Below are positions 8,521 through 17,728 of a stretch of 64,000 nt of DNA, piece after piece; position 1 is the first letter of the stretch; each line of letters opens with the position of its first letter. The stretch covers positions 1-64,000 of the forward strand of contig NZ_BJFL01000029.1 in the NCBI RefSeq assembly GCF_005405885.1, read 5' to 3'. The stretch is from Gandjariella thermophila (GTDB taxonomy: Bacteria; Actinomycetota; Actinomycetes; Mycobacteriales; Pseudonocardiaceae). The notes beneath the pieces are model-generated. The model did no database searches and was not told where the DNA came from. It worked only from the letters and a program-made list of their open reading frames with translations. The position numbers and the translations under genes are program-made.

Positions 8521-10129
8521 CAGGCCACTCCCCGGAGCGTCGGGGTCGCCACGAAGTCGAGGTGGCCGGAGGCGTCCAGGCGCAGCGGCAGGCTGCGCCG
8601 CCACGAGATGTCGTCGGTGTCCGGGTGGTCGGTGCGCACGTGGCAGCCACGCGACTCGGTGCGCTCGGTGGCCGCGGTGAGCAGCGCGTGCGCGGCCAGG
8701 CCGAGCGCGGCGTCCTCCACCGACTGGCGGGTCCGCAGTGGACGGTGCACCGCGCAGGCGTCCAGTGTGGACAGCGCGGCGGCCAGCCCGGTGGCGTCCC
8801 GACCGATGCCGGCGTACCGGGTCATGGTGCGCTGCAGCACGTCCCGGTCCGGCACCGCGGCGGCCGGCAGTTCGGCCGGCTCGGCGTGACGCGGGTCGGC
8901 GAGCAGCCCGGCGGCCAGGTCCCCGGCCACCGCGCGAGCCGCCCGCGCCCCCATCACCAGGCCCTCCAGCAGGCTGTTCGATGCCAGCCGGTTCGCCCCG
9001 TGCAGCCCGCTGCGCGCCACCTCGCCGGCCGCGTACAGCCCCGTCACCCACGTTCGACCGTCCACGGTGGACATCACGCCGCCGCAGGCGAAGTGCGCGG
9101 CCGGGGCCACCGGGATCGGCTCGGTCGCCGGGTCGACGCCGGCCGCCACGCAGGCGGCGTGCACGGTGGGAAAGCGGCGGCGGAACGCGTCGCCGCCGAG
9201 GTGGGTGGCGTCCAGGTAGACGTGGTCGGTGCCGGTCTCGGCCACCCGCCGGGTGATCGCGGCGGCCACCACGTCCCGCGGGGCCAGGTCGGCCAGCGGG
9301 TGCACGCCAGCCATCACCCGGTTCCCGGCCGCGTCGACGAGCACCGCGCCCTCACCGCGCACCGCCTCGGTGACCAGCGGGCACCGCCCCCGCGCGTCCC
9401 GCCCGGTGTAGAGCACGGTCGGGTGGAACTGGACGAACTCCACGTCGGCCACGGCCGCGCCGGCGCGCAGCGCGATCGCCAGGCCGTCCGCGGTGGCCAC
9501 CTCGGGGTTGGTGGTGGCCGCGTAGAGCTGGCCGAGCCCGCCGGTGGCCAGCAGCACCGCTGGCGCGCGCAGCACGCCGGGCACCCCGTGCGCGTCCAGC
9601 ACCAGCAGTCCGGCCACCGCGCCGGAGCGCGCGTGCAGCGCCCGCACCGCGATGTGGCCCTCCAGCACCGGGACGCGGCCGTCCCGGGCGGCGGTGAGCA
9701 GGGCGCGTTCCACCTCCGCGCCGGTGGCGTCGCCGCCGGCGTGCACCACGCGGAACGCGCTGTGCCCGCCCTCCCGGGTGCGGGCCAGCCGGCCGCCCTC
9801 GGCGGCGTCGAACACCGCGCCGCGCTCGCGCAGCCGGGTCACCGCGGCCGGGCCGTCGGCGATGATCGCCGCGACGGCGTCCGCCTCGCACAGGCCGGCG
9901 CCGGCGGCCACGGTGTCCGCGGCGTGCCGGTGTACGGAGTCGCCGGGGTCGTGCTCGCCGGGCAGCACCACGGCCACCCCGCCCTGCGCCCACCGGGTGT
10001 TGCCGTCCTCGGCGGTCACCTTGGTCACCACCAGCACGCGCAGGCCGAGGGCGCGGGCCTCCAGCGCCGCGGTCAGCCCGGCCACGCCGGTGCCGACCAC
10101 CACCACGTCCGCCGCGGCCTCCCAGGCGG

Positions 10130-10133
<4 letters not shown>
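8520..10133 (-). CDS. nadB: L-aspartate oxidase
   Basis: This flavoprotein oxidises L-aspartate to iminoaspartate for quinolinate synthase. The N-terminal FAD-binding motif is [16 protein letters not shown]; further succinate dehydrogenase/aspartate oxidase family signatures include [25 protein letters not shown] and a [22 protein letters not shown] block. The GTG start at 10133 overlaps the nadA stop in a GTGA. The resulting 537 residues match the family. Open frame upstream of this GTG is antisense-like shadow within nadA and was not used. Confidence 0.96.
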
Positions 10134-11136
<1,003 letters not shown>

Positions 11137-11137
<1 letters not shown>

Positions 11138-11274
11138 CACCCCTCCTTGCCTTCCGCGGCCTCGCGCGCGACCGCGACCGTGTCGGCAGGGCGCTGCCCC
11201 GCCACCCCGGTCGCGGGCCTCACGGCGGGGCGTGCGCCCTGCTCACCTCGGGTGCCGCGCATCGACGAACGCAC
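11137..11274 (-). CDS. Possible 45-codon leader ORF coupled to nadA
   Basis: GTG 11274 is preceded by GAGGAGG four bases upstream. It opens a frame that ends in TGA exactly overlapping the nadA ATG (TGATG), the same junction used between nadB and nadC. The peptide starts [12 protein letters not shown] and ends [10 protein letters not shown]; it is rich in Arg, Gly and Ala with no membrane segment or recognised domain. It could be a real small protein, a leader whose translation feeds ribosomes to nadA, or simply unspent GC-rich frame. The strong ribosome binding site and exact coupling are the reasons for listing it. Its last codons resemble the sequence just upstream of bioB. Confidence 0.35.
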
Positions 11275-11368
11275 GGGACCTCCTCGCCCCTCGGGCCGCG
11301 TCGCGCTGCTCGCCGGTGAGGTCACCGATCCGTCACGGAGGTTTCACCGGCCGGATGTCGCGGTCGAA

Positions 11369-11391
11369 GTTTTCGTCTTAGGATCGAAAAC
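11369..11391. promoter_or_regulatory. Predicted NrtR operator (palindrome) abutting the nrtR start codon
   Basis: A perfect 7-bp inverted repeat, GTTTTCG, 9 bp, CGAAAAC, ends one base before the nrtR ATG. A/T-rich arms are conspicuous in such GC-rich DNA. NrtR-family regulators bind palindromes in front of NAD genes and usually their own gene, so this is the natural site for autoregulation and for repressing the divergent nadABC. It also covers the nrtR ribosome-binding region (AGGA at 11379-11382). Confidence 0.65.
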
Positions 11392-12090
11392 ATGGCCGAT
11401 GCTACCAGCCGACCGGGGGTCGCCGCACACGAGGTCCTCGCCGCGGTGCTCCAGGTGCGGGCCAGATCACTGCGGGCGATGCTCTGGCAGCGGGCCAGGG
11501 AACCGCACGCGGGCCGCTGGTCGCTGCCCGGCGGCCGGCTCGGCGACCACGAGGACGTGGAGGCCTCGATCCGCCGGCAGCTCGCGGAGAAGGTCGACGT
11601 GCGGCAGCTCGCGCACGTCGAGCAGCTCGCCGTGTTCAGCGCGCCGGACCGGGTGCCGGGACCACCGCGGGTGGTGGCCACCGCGTTTCTCGGCCTGGTG
11701 CCGTGCGACATCGACCCCGAGGTGCCGGAGGACACCCGCTGGTTCGCCGTGGACGACCTGCCGGAAACCGCCTTCGACCACGGCGCGATCGTGCTGCGTG
11801 CGCGCAACCGGCTGCGCGCCAAGCTGTCCTACACCAACCTCGGCTTCGCCCTCGCGCCGAAGGAGTTCACCATCTCCGCGCTGCGCGAGCTGTACTCGGC
11901 GGCGCTGGGCTACCGGGTGTCCGCCACCAACCTGCAACGCGTGCTGTCCCGGCGTGGCCTGCTGGAGGCCACCGGGCGCACCGCGCCACCCGGTCCCTCC
12001 GGCGGCCGGCCGGCGGCGCTGTTCCGGTTCACCGGGCACGGCATGCGGGTCACCGACCCGTTCGCCGTGCTCCGGCCGCCCCGCGGGTAG
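11392..12090 (+). CDS. nrtR: NrtR-type NUDIX/winged-helix transcriptional regulator of NAD synthesis
   Basis: The 232-residue product has the NrtR architecture: an N-terminal NUDIX fold (about residues 12-140) with a degenerate NUDIX box (GRLGDHEDVEASIRRQLAEK, where the catalytic REXXEE is not intact), then a C-terminal winged helix (FTISALRELYSAALGYRVSATNLQRVL). In this family the NUDIX part senses ADP-ribose or other NAD-related nucleotides and the helix binds DNA. Divergent placement next to nadABC and a palindrome at its start codon support control of NAD synthesis. Start ATG 11392. Confidence 0.88.
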   Translation: MADATSRPGVAAHEVLAAVLQVRARSLRAMLWQRAREPHAGRWSLPGGRLGDHEDVEASIRRQLAEKVDVRQLAHVEQLAVFSAPDRVPGPPRVVATAFLGLVPCDIDPEVPEDTRWFAVDDLPETAFDHGAIVLRARNRLRAKLSYTNLGFALAPKEFTISALRELYSAALGYRVSATNLQRVLSRRGLLEATGRTAPPGPSGGRPAALFRFTGHGMRVTDPFAVLRPPRG

Positions 12091-12142
12091 CTCCGGCGGA
12101 GGTGACTCGGCACTGGCAAAGTCGGCATCGTAGCGTGGACGA

Positions 12143-12823
12143 ATGGCCGAGACGCTGCCGCTGTTCCCGCTCAGCGCGGTGCTGCTGCCGGGCGCGTCGC
12201 TGCCGCTGCACATCTTCGAACCCCGCTACCGGCAGCTCACCGTGGACCTGGTCACCGAGACACTGCCGGACCGCTGCTTCGGCGTCACCGCGATCCGGCA
12301 GGGCTGGGAGACCGACGTGCTGGACCGCGGCCAGCTCCACGAGATCGGCTGCTCGGCGGTGCTGGAACAGGTGAAGCGGCTGCCGGACGGGCGGTTCGAC
12401 CTGCTCGCCCGCGGCGACCGCCGGTTCCGGCTGCTGGAACTGGACAGCACCAGCGCGCCGTACCTGTTCGCGACGATCGAGTGGGTGCCGGACACCGAGC
12501 CGCCGACCGAGGCGGCGCTGTCCGCTCCGCTGCTGGCCGACGCGGCGCGCGCGGCACACGCCCGTTACCGCAGCGCGGCGATGCAGCGCGCGGAGTGGGT
12601 GAAGCCCGCCGCCGACGCGGACCCGGCCACGCTGGCGCACGTCATCGCCGCCGACTGCCTGCTCGCGCTGGAGGACCGGCAACTGCTGCTGGAGGAGACC
12701 TGCCCGGTCCGGCGGCTGCGCCTGGTGCGGCAGATCCTCGGCCGGGAAACCGAGATCCTGCGGTCGCTGGGCGCCGTCCCCGCGCCACTCGCCGACCTCG
12801 GCCAGCCGCCCAGCACCAACTAG
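12143..12823 (+). CDS. LON peptidase N-terminal (substrate-binding) domain protein
   Basis: The 226-residue product opens with LPLFPLSAVLLPGASLPLHIFEPRYRQL, the hallmark of the LON substrate-binding domain; there is no AAA or Ser-Lys protease part, so it is a stand-alone domain protein. Its role in actinobacteria is not established. It lies 50 bp after nrtR. The TAG stop at 12821-12823 shares the CTAG tetranucleotide with the stop of the convergent DUF2567 gene. Confidence 0.85.
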   Translation: MAETLPLFPLSAVLLPGASLPLHIFEPRYRQLTVDLVTETLPDRCFGVTAIRQGWETDVLDRGQLHEIGCSAVLEQVKRLPDGRFDLLARGDRRFRLLELDSTSAPYLFATIEWVPDTEPPTEAALSAPLLADAARAAHARYRSAAMQRAEWVKPAADADPATLAHVIAADCLLALEDRQLLLEETCPVRRLRLVRQILGRETEILRSLGAVPAPLADLGQPPSTN

Positions 12824-13425
12824 CCGGGCCGGCCGAGATCGTCCGCGCCGTTCCAGGCGACCAGGGTGCCATAGACGAACGCGGCCGCCAGCGGCTGGGC
12901 CAGCACACCCCAACCGCTGTTCAGCTGCGGCGCGCGCAGCACGGTGCCCCCGACCGGCGGCAGCGCACCCGGCGGGTAGAGGTGGCCGGCGAAGAACAGC
13001 CCGGTGCGCATGGCCAGCCACGCGCCCAGCGCCGATCCGGCCACCGCGGCGACGAGCGCCACCGGGCCGCGCCGCCGCCGCAGCAGCCACAGCGCGACCG
13101 CGACGACCAGCCCAGCGGCCAACCCGATCAGGCCGAACAGCGCGAGGTCGTCGAAGCGGTGGTAGCTCTCCGAGTTCTCCGGGACGAGGCTGCCACTGGG
13201 CAGCACCGCCATCCGCTGCGGCGGCGCGAGCCGGGACCACAGCAGGCCGATCGGCACGCCGAGCAGCGCCACCACCACGAACACGCCGAGTCCGAAGCGC
13301 AGGTCGGCGCGTACCACCACCGCCGGCCGGCGGCGCGGCCAGGGAATGACCATCGGGTGGGCGGGATCGGACAGGCCGGTCGGCAGGGCCGGCTCGCCGC
13401 GGTTCCACACCGGCTGCTCGGCCAC
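12820..13425 (-). CDS. DUF2567-like membrane protein
   Basis: The 201-residue product has an N-terminal cytoplasmic segment (ending PWPRRRPAVVVRADLRF) and about four membrane helices: GVFVVVALLGVPIGLLW, LALFGLIGLAAGLVVAVALWLL, VALVAAVAGSALGAWLA and a C-terminal AQPLAAAFVYGTLVAW. The pattern and neighbourhood match the mycobacterial DUF2567 family, of unknown function. The assignment comes from overall pattern, not a catalytic motif. Confidence 0.7.
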   Translation of the reverse strand: MAEQPVWNRGEPALPTGLSDPAHPMVIPWPRRRPAVVVRADLRFGLGVFVVVALLGVPIGLLWSRLAPPQRMAVLPSGSLVPENSESYHRFDDLALFGLIGLAAGLVVAVALWLLRRRRGPVALVAAVAGSALGAWLAMRTGLFFAGHLYPPGALPPVGGTVLRAPQLNSGWGVLAQPLAAAFVYGTLVAWNGADDLGRPG

Positions 13426-13479
13426 CTGCGGACCTCCTCCACGACGAGACGGTGGCCGGGGCAGGCCACAGTCGCGACC

Positions 13480-13683
13480 CTAGCCGGTCGGCTGCGCCGA
13501 GGTGGACTCACCGTGCCGGCTGCACCGCGCGGTCCAGCCGGACGGAGTCACCTGCACGACCATCCGGCGGGCGCAGACCGGGCAGAACCGCGGTGGGTCG
13601 ATCGTGGCCAACCGCCGCCGGCACGCGGCGTGGTCACCCTCGTCGACGGGCTTTCCGCACCACGCGCAGAAGGTCTCGCTCAC
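13480..13683 (-). CDS. bsaP: Biotin synthase auxiliary protein BsaP
   Basis: A 67-residue protein with two CxxC knuckles (FCAWCG near the start, FCPVCARR in the middle) and two further Cys (AACRRR, RCSRHG), fitting a metal- or cluster-binding mini-protein. Small Cys-rich proteins encoded directly after bioB in actinobacteria are known as BsaP and are needed for BioB activity in mycobacteria, where they are thought to help the sacrificial Fe-S cluster. It follows bioB by 96 nt on the same strand. Confidence 0.85.
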   Translation of the reverse strand: MSETFCAWCGKPVDEGDHAACRRRLATIDPPRFCPVCARRMVVQVTPSGWTARCSRHGESTSAQPTG

Positions 13684-13779
13684 CGCACCCAGTTGTCCTT
13701 CCCGCTCCGCGTCACAGTGACGTATTCAGAAGTCCGCGTGTCCTTCAGCGACCCCGTGCGATCCGCCGGCCAATGGCGC

Positions 13780-14838
13780 TCACAGCGTCTCGTTCAGCGC
13801 CTTGATCGGCATCTTCAGCTCGTCCAGCATGTCCAGGTCCTGCTGGGCCGGCCGGCCGAGGTTGGTCAGGTAGTTGCCGACGATGATGGCGTTGATGCCG
13901 CCCACCATGCCCTGCTTGGCGCCCAGGTCGCCGAGGGTCAGCTCGCGGCCGCCGGCGAAGCGCAGGATGGTCCGGGGCAGCGCCAGCCGGAACGCGCCCA
14001 CCACCCGCAGCGCGTCCGGTCCCTCGACGACGTCGTAGTCGGCGTACGGGGTGCCCGGCTGCGGGATGAGGAAGTTCAGCGGCACCTCGTCCGGCTCCAG
14101 CGCGGCGAGCTGGGCGGCGAACTCGGCGCGCTGCTCCAGCGACTCGCCCATGCCGATGATGCCGCCGCAGCACACCTCCATGCCGGCGTCCCGCACCATC
14201 CGCAGCGTGTTCCAGCGCTCCTCCCAGGTGTGCGTGGTGACCACCAAGGGGAAGTGTGAGCGAGCCGTCTCCAGGTTGTGGTTGTAGCGGTGCACGCCCA
14301 TCTCGGCCAGCTCGTCCACCTGCTCCTGGGTCAGCATGCCCAGCGAGCAGGCGATGTTGATGTCCCGGGTCTCCGGCTCCGCCCTGATCGCCTCGATGCC
14401 CGCCCGGACCTGGGACAGCAGCCGTGCGTCCGGGCCACGCACCGCGGCCACGATGCAGAACTCGGTGGCCCCGGTGGCCGCCGTCTGCCTGGCCGCCTCG
14501 ACCAGGCCGGGGATATCCAGCCAGGCCGACCGGACCGGGGTGGGGAACCGGCCGGACTGCGAGCAGAAGTGGCAGTCCTCCGGGCAGCCGCCGGTTTTGA
14601 CGCTGACGATGCCCTCGACCTCCACCTCGGGACCGCACCAGCGCATGCGTACCTCGTGCGCCAGCCCCAGCAGTTCCTCCAGCCGGTCGTCGCCGAGCCG
14701 CAGTACCTCCAGCACCTGCTGCTCGGAAAGCCCCTGCCCCCGCTCGAGCACCTGATCCCGCGCCACGGCCAGGATGTCGGGGTGGGCCGGGGTGGCGGGA
14801 CGTGCGCCGTCGCTGGTCCGCTCCGTGGCTGCGGTCAC
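13780..14838 (-). CDS. bioB: Biotin synthase (radical SAM)
   Basis: BioB inserts sulfur into dethiobiotin in the last biotin step. The radical-SAM motif [10 protein letters not shown] is at residues 84-92 (Cys85, Cys89, Cys92), followed by family segments such as [28 protein letters not shown] and [11 protein letters not shown]. Length 352 is normal. Start GTG 14838 has GGAGAGG seven bases upstream. The first codons and the 5' leader closely resemble those of nadA. Confidence 0.97.
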   Translation of the reverse strand: MTAATERTSDGARPATPAHPDILAVARDQVLERGQGLSEQQVLEVLRLGDDRLEELLGLAHEVRMRWCGPEVEVEGIVSVKTGGCPEDCHFCSQSGRFPTPVRSAWLDIPGLVEAARQTAATGATEFCIVAAVRGPDARLLSQVRAGIEAIRAEPETRDINIACSLGMLTQEQVDELAEMGVHRYNHNLETARSHFPLVVTTHTWEERWNTLRMVRDAGMEVCCGGIIGMGESLEQRAEFAAQLAALEPDEVPLNFLIPQPGTPYADYDVVEGPDALRVVGAFRLALPRTILRFAGGRELTLGDLGAKQGMVGGINAIIVGNYLTNLGRPAQQDLDMLDELKMPIKALNETL

Positions 14839-15006
14839 TGCCTCTCCTTCCGCGGCTTCGCGCGCCCCGCGATCGCATCGCCGGAGCGCCCGTCACCGGT
14901 CCTGCGGTGTGGGTCCGCTGCAGTGTGCCTCACCGTGCGCCGTGATCGCGGCGACCTGCGTCACGTCGCCGCGATCCCGCGCCGGTCGTGTTCGGCACGC
15001 CGCTGG

Positions 15007-15726
15007 TCATTGTCGGCATACCTCGCTCGCGAAATCCTCGGAATCGAAGGTGCCGCCGAACCACGGCGACAGCCGGCCGCGCACGGTGGTGCGGAAGTCC
15101 GCCGGGGCGAGCCCGCCCAGCCCCGCCGGCAGCACGCCGAGCAGCGGCGCGCCCGCGGCCACGGGCAGGTCCGCCAGGTTGCACCGGGCGGCGAGGTCGG
15201 GGTCGGCCGGCCAGGCGCCGACCACCACGCCCATGCACTCGATGCCGCGGCGCAGCAGCGCCTCCGCGGTCAGCGCGGTGGCGTTGAGCGTGCCGAGACC
15301 GGCCTCGGCGACCACCAGCACCGGCGCGCCCAGCGCCCAGGCCGCGTCAGCCAGGGTGCCGCCGTCCGGGTCGAACCGGACCAGCAGGCCGCCGGCACCC
15401 TCGACCAGCACGAGGTCGTGATCCTCGTCCAGTTCCGCGGCGGCGGCGGCCACGTCGGCCGGCGTCACCGGCGGCTGCCCGGACCGGCGCGCGGCGACCT
15501 CCGGCGCCAGCGGATCCGGGTACCGGCGCAGTTCCCTGCCGGTGATCTTGCCGGCCAGCCGGGCCACGTCGTCGACGTCCCCGGGCTCGCCCGGCGCGAC
15601 TCCGGTCTGCGCGGGTTTGAGCACCGCCACCCGCCGGTCCTCGGCAACGGCGAGGGCGGCCACCGCGGCGGTGACCACGGTCTTCCCCACGCCGGTCCCC
15701 GTACCCGTGATCACCAGAACGCTCAC
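15007..15726 (-). CDS. bioD: Dethiobiotin synthetase
   Basis: BioD closes the ureido ring of dethiobiotin from 7,8-diaminopelargonate, CO2 and ATP. It shows the P-loop GTGTGVGKT near the N-terminus, the KPAQTG substrate segment, and VEGAGGLLV typical of the family. Length 239. It is separated from bioB by 168 nt and from bioA by about 660 nt. Confidence 0.95.
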   Translation of the reverse strand: MSVLVITGTGTGVGKTVVTAAVAALAVAEDRRVAVLKPAQTGVAPGEPGDVDDVARLAGKITGRELRRYPDPLAPEVAARRSGQPPVTPADVAAAAAELDEDHDLVLVEGAGGLLVRFDPDGGTLADAAWALGAPVLVVAEAGLGTLNATALTAEALLRRGIECMGVVVGAWPADPDLAARCNLADLPVAAGAPLLGVLPAGLGGLAPADFRTTVRGRLSPWFGGTFDSEDFASEVCRQ

Positions 15727-15811
15727 AAATGCCTCAGGCTACGACCCGGCGGCGCGCCGGTCCGCGGCGGCCCGGATACCGGCGCTCGGCAAGCAGCGGC
15801 GGCCGGGATGG

Positions 15812-16118
15812 CGCACTCGGGAGTTCGTCCGCGTCTGCGGCGGCGACGAGGCCCAGTGGCGGTCCCGATGGGAGCGGGCCGCCGCCGAGCCCGCACCCGT
15901 CCCCGACCCGGCACCCATTCCCGATGCCGAGCCCATTGCTGATCCGGCGCCCGTCCCCGACCCGGCCGGCGATGCCGCACCCGCGTCCGGTGCGCGACGG
16001 CGCCGCTGGTCACGCCGAAGACGTCGGGCCGGATGCTCGCGGCGGTCGCCGGGGCCGTGGCGGCGACGGCGTCGCTCGTCAGCGCCGCCGGGGTGCCGGC
16101 GCGGGCGCCGAGGCGGTG
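15812..16118 (+). pseudogene. Decayed fragment of an XRE-regulator-type membrane protein (linker and membrane helix)
   Basis: On the plus strand, from 15812, one frame reads TREFVRVCGGDEAQWRSRW and then a Pro/Ala/Asp linker (PAPVPDPAPIPDAEP). This resembles the segment following the HTH domain in a common actinobacterial family (FVRACGGD-x-x-EWRxRW), which continues with a Pro-rich linker and one membrane helix. The helix appears in a different frame (16033 onward: MLAAVAGAVAATASLVSAAG), so at least one frameshift separates them. The N-terminal HTH is missing because bioD occupies that DNA on the other strand. No start or ribosome binding site is present. Confidence 0.4.
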
Positions 16119-16222
16119 CCGGCGGTCACCGCCAGCATGCCCCCGGCAAGGCCCAGGGCGGCCAGGGCGGTCACGCCGAACTTCGCGGCCCCACGGCGCA
16201 TCGTCCGAATCATGTCGAACAA
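16079..16222 (-). CDS. Tiny secreted-peptide ORF (signal peptide plus a short tail)
   Basis: A 47-codon frame from TTG 16222, with GAGGAG eight bases upstream, also contains in-frame ATGs. It reads a basic n-region (MIRTMRRGAAKFG), a hydrophobic h-region (VTALAALGLAGGMLAV) and a signal-peptidase site TAGTASA, leaving only PAPAPRRR as mature peptide. It overlaps the plus-strand fragment at 15812-16118. It may be a truncated exported protein whose body was lost, or a micropeptide gene. Codon use and the signal are convincing; a function cannot be given. Confidence 0.45.
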   Translation of the reverse strand: MFDMIRTMRRGAAKFGVTALAALGLAGGMLAVTAGTASAPAPAPRRR

Positions 16223-16385
16223 CAGATTCGCTCCTCGTCTTCAACCGTGTCGCGCCGCACCATCGCGGTGCGGTGGCACACCGGACGTGATCGCCGGTGC
16301 ACCTCGACACTGCGTGTCAGATCCGCTGTTCGGTACGGCCTGACATGGGCTGACAACGAGTCCTGACGGTCACCGGGGCCGGGCG
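16223..16385. other. Gene-free stretch downstream of bioA with TGTCAG/CTGACA repeats
   Basis: No gene is seen here. TGTCAG at 16315-16320 faces CTGACA at 16340-16345, and CTGACA recurs at 16350-16355. The arrangement could be an operator or promoter element for the secreted-peptide ORF, but there is no independent support. Confidence 0.25.
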
Positions 16386-17675
16386 TCAGCCGGCGGCCGC
16401 GGCGGCGAGCACCGCACGGGTGATCGCGGCGACGTCCTCGTCGGAGCTGATGTACGGCGGCATGGTGTAGATCAGGTCGCGGAACGGGCGCAGCCACACG
16501 CCCGCGTCCACCGCCGCCGCGGTGGCCGCCGCCATGTCCACCGGGTGGTCGAGCTGGACGACGCCGATCGCGCCGAGCACCCGCACATCGACGACGCCGG
16601 GCAGTTCGGCCGCGGCAGCCAGCCCGGCACGCAGGCCGGCCTCGATCCGCTTGACCTCGCCCGCCCAGTCCTGGCCGAGCAGCAGCTCGATGGACGCGTT
16701 GGCCACCGCGCTGGCCAGCGGGTTGCCCATGAACGTCGGCCCGTGCGCCAGCACCGGCACCTCGCCGCGGGAGATCCCCTCGGCCACCCGCGCGGTGCAC
16801 AGCGCGGCGGCCATCGTCAGGTAGCCGCCGGTGAGCGCCTTGCCCAGGCACATCACGTCCGGGCTGACCCCGGCGTGGTCGGCGGCGAACAGCGCGCCGC
16901 TGCGGCCGAACCCGGTGGCGATCTCGTCGAACACCAGCAGCACGTCGTGGGCCTCGGTCAGCTCGCGTAGCACGCGCAGGTAGCCGGGGTCATGGAAGCG
17001 CATCCCGCCGGCACCCTGGACCACCGGCTCCACGATCACCGCGGCCAGCTCGCCGGCGTGCCGCTCGACCAGCTCGGTGAGGTGCGCCACGTACCGCGCG
17101 TCCACGCCGGCGTGGAACCCCGCCGGGGGCGCGTCGGCGAACACCTGCTCCGGCAGTACCCCGCGCCACAGGCTGTGCATGCCGCCCTCGGGGTCGCACA
17201 CGCTCATCGGATGGAACGTGTCCCCGTGGTAGCCGCCGCGCCAGGTGGCGAGCCGCCGCTTCTCCGGCCGTCCCAGCGAGCGCCAGTACTGCAGGCACAT
17301 CTTCGCCGCGACCTCGACCGACACCGACCCGGAGTCGCACAGGAACACGTGCCGCAGCGCGGCCGGGGTGATCTCCACCAGGGTGGACGCCAGGCGCACC
17401 GCCGGCTCGTGGGTGAGCCCGCCGAACATCACGTGGCTCATCCGGTCAAGCTGGTCGCGCACGGCGGCGTCCAGCACCGGGTGGCGGTAGCCGTGGATCG
17501 CCGCCCACCACGAGGACATGCCGTCGACCAGCTCGGTGCCGTCGACCAGCCGCAGCCGGACGCCCTCGGCGGAGGCCACCACCAGCGGATCGACGGTGCC
17601 CGGCATGGGCCCGTACGGGTGCCACACGTGGGCGCGGTCCCGCGCCAGAAGCTCCTCGGGGTGCACGCCGGGCAC
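16386..17675 (-). CDS. bioA: Adenosylmethionine-8-amino-7-oxononanoate aminotransferase
   Basis: BioA transaminates KAPA to DAPA with S-adenosylmethionine as donor. It is a class III aminotransferase: HVWHPYGPM near the N-terminus, [64 protein letters not shown] and [11 protein letters not shown] with the PLP lysine. Length 429. GTG 17675 is taken as start; a second GTG four codons on is possible. It lies 53 bp behind the P450 gene on the same strand. No bioF lies between it and bioD, unlike many actinobacterial bio operons. Confidence 0.95.
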   Translation of the reverse strand: MPGVHPEELLARDRAHVWHPYGPMPGTVDPLVVASAEGVRLRLVDGTELVDGMSSWWAAIHGYRHPVLDAAVRDQLDRMSHVMFGGLTHEPAVRLASTLVEITPAALRHVFLCDSGSVSVEVAAKMCLQYWRSLGRPEKRRLATWRGGYHGDTFHPMSVCDPEGGMHSLWRGVLPEQVFADAPPAGFHAGVDARYVAHLTELVERHAGELAAVIVEPVVQGAGGMRFHDPGYLRVLRELTEAHDVLLVFDEIATGFGRSGALFAADHAGVSPDVMCLGKALTGGYLTMAAALCTARVAEGISRGEVPVLAHGPTFMGNPLASAVANASIELLLGQDWAGEVKRIEAGLRAGLAAAAELPGVVDVRVLGAIGVVQLDHPVDMAAATAAAVDAGVWLRPFRDLIYTMPPYISSDEDVAAITRAVLAAAAAG

Positions 17676-17728
17676 TGTAGCCAGCGAGAACCGGCCGGCG
17701 GCCGGGCATCCCGCCGCTGGCCGTCCCG

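Noticed and set aside
12820-12823. CTAG shared by the stops of two convergent genes as a special signal
   Set aside because: Compact convergent ends of this type are common and need no further explanation.
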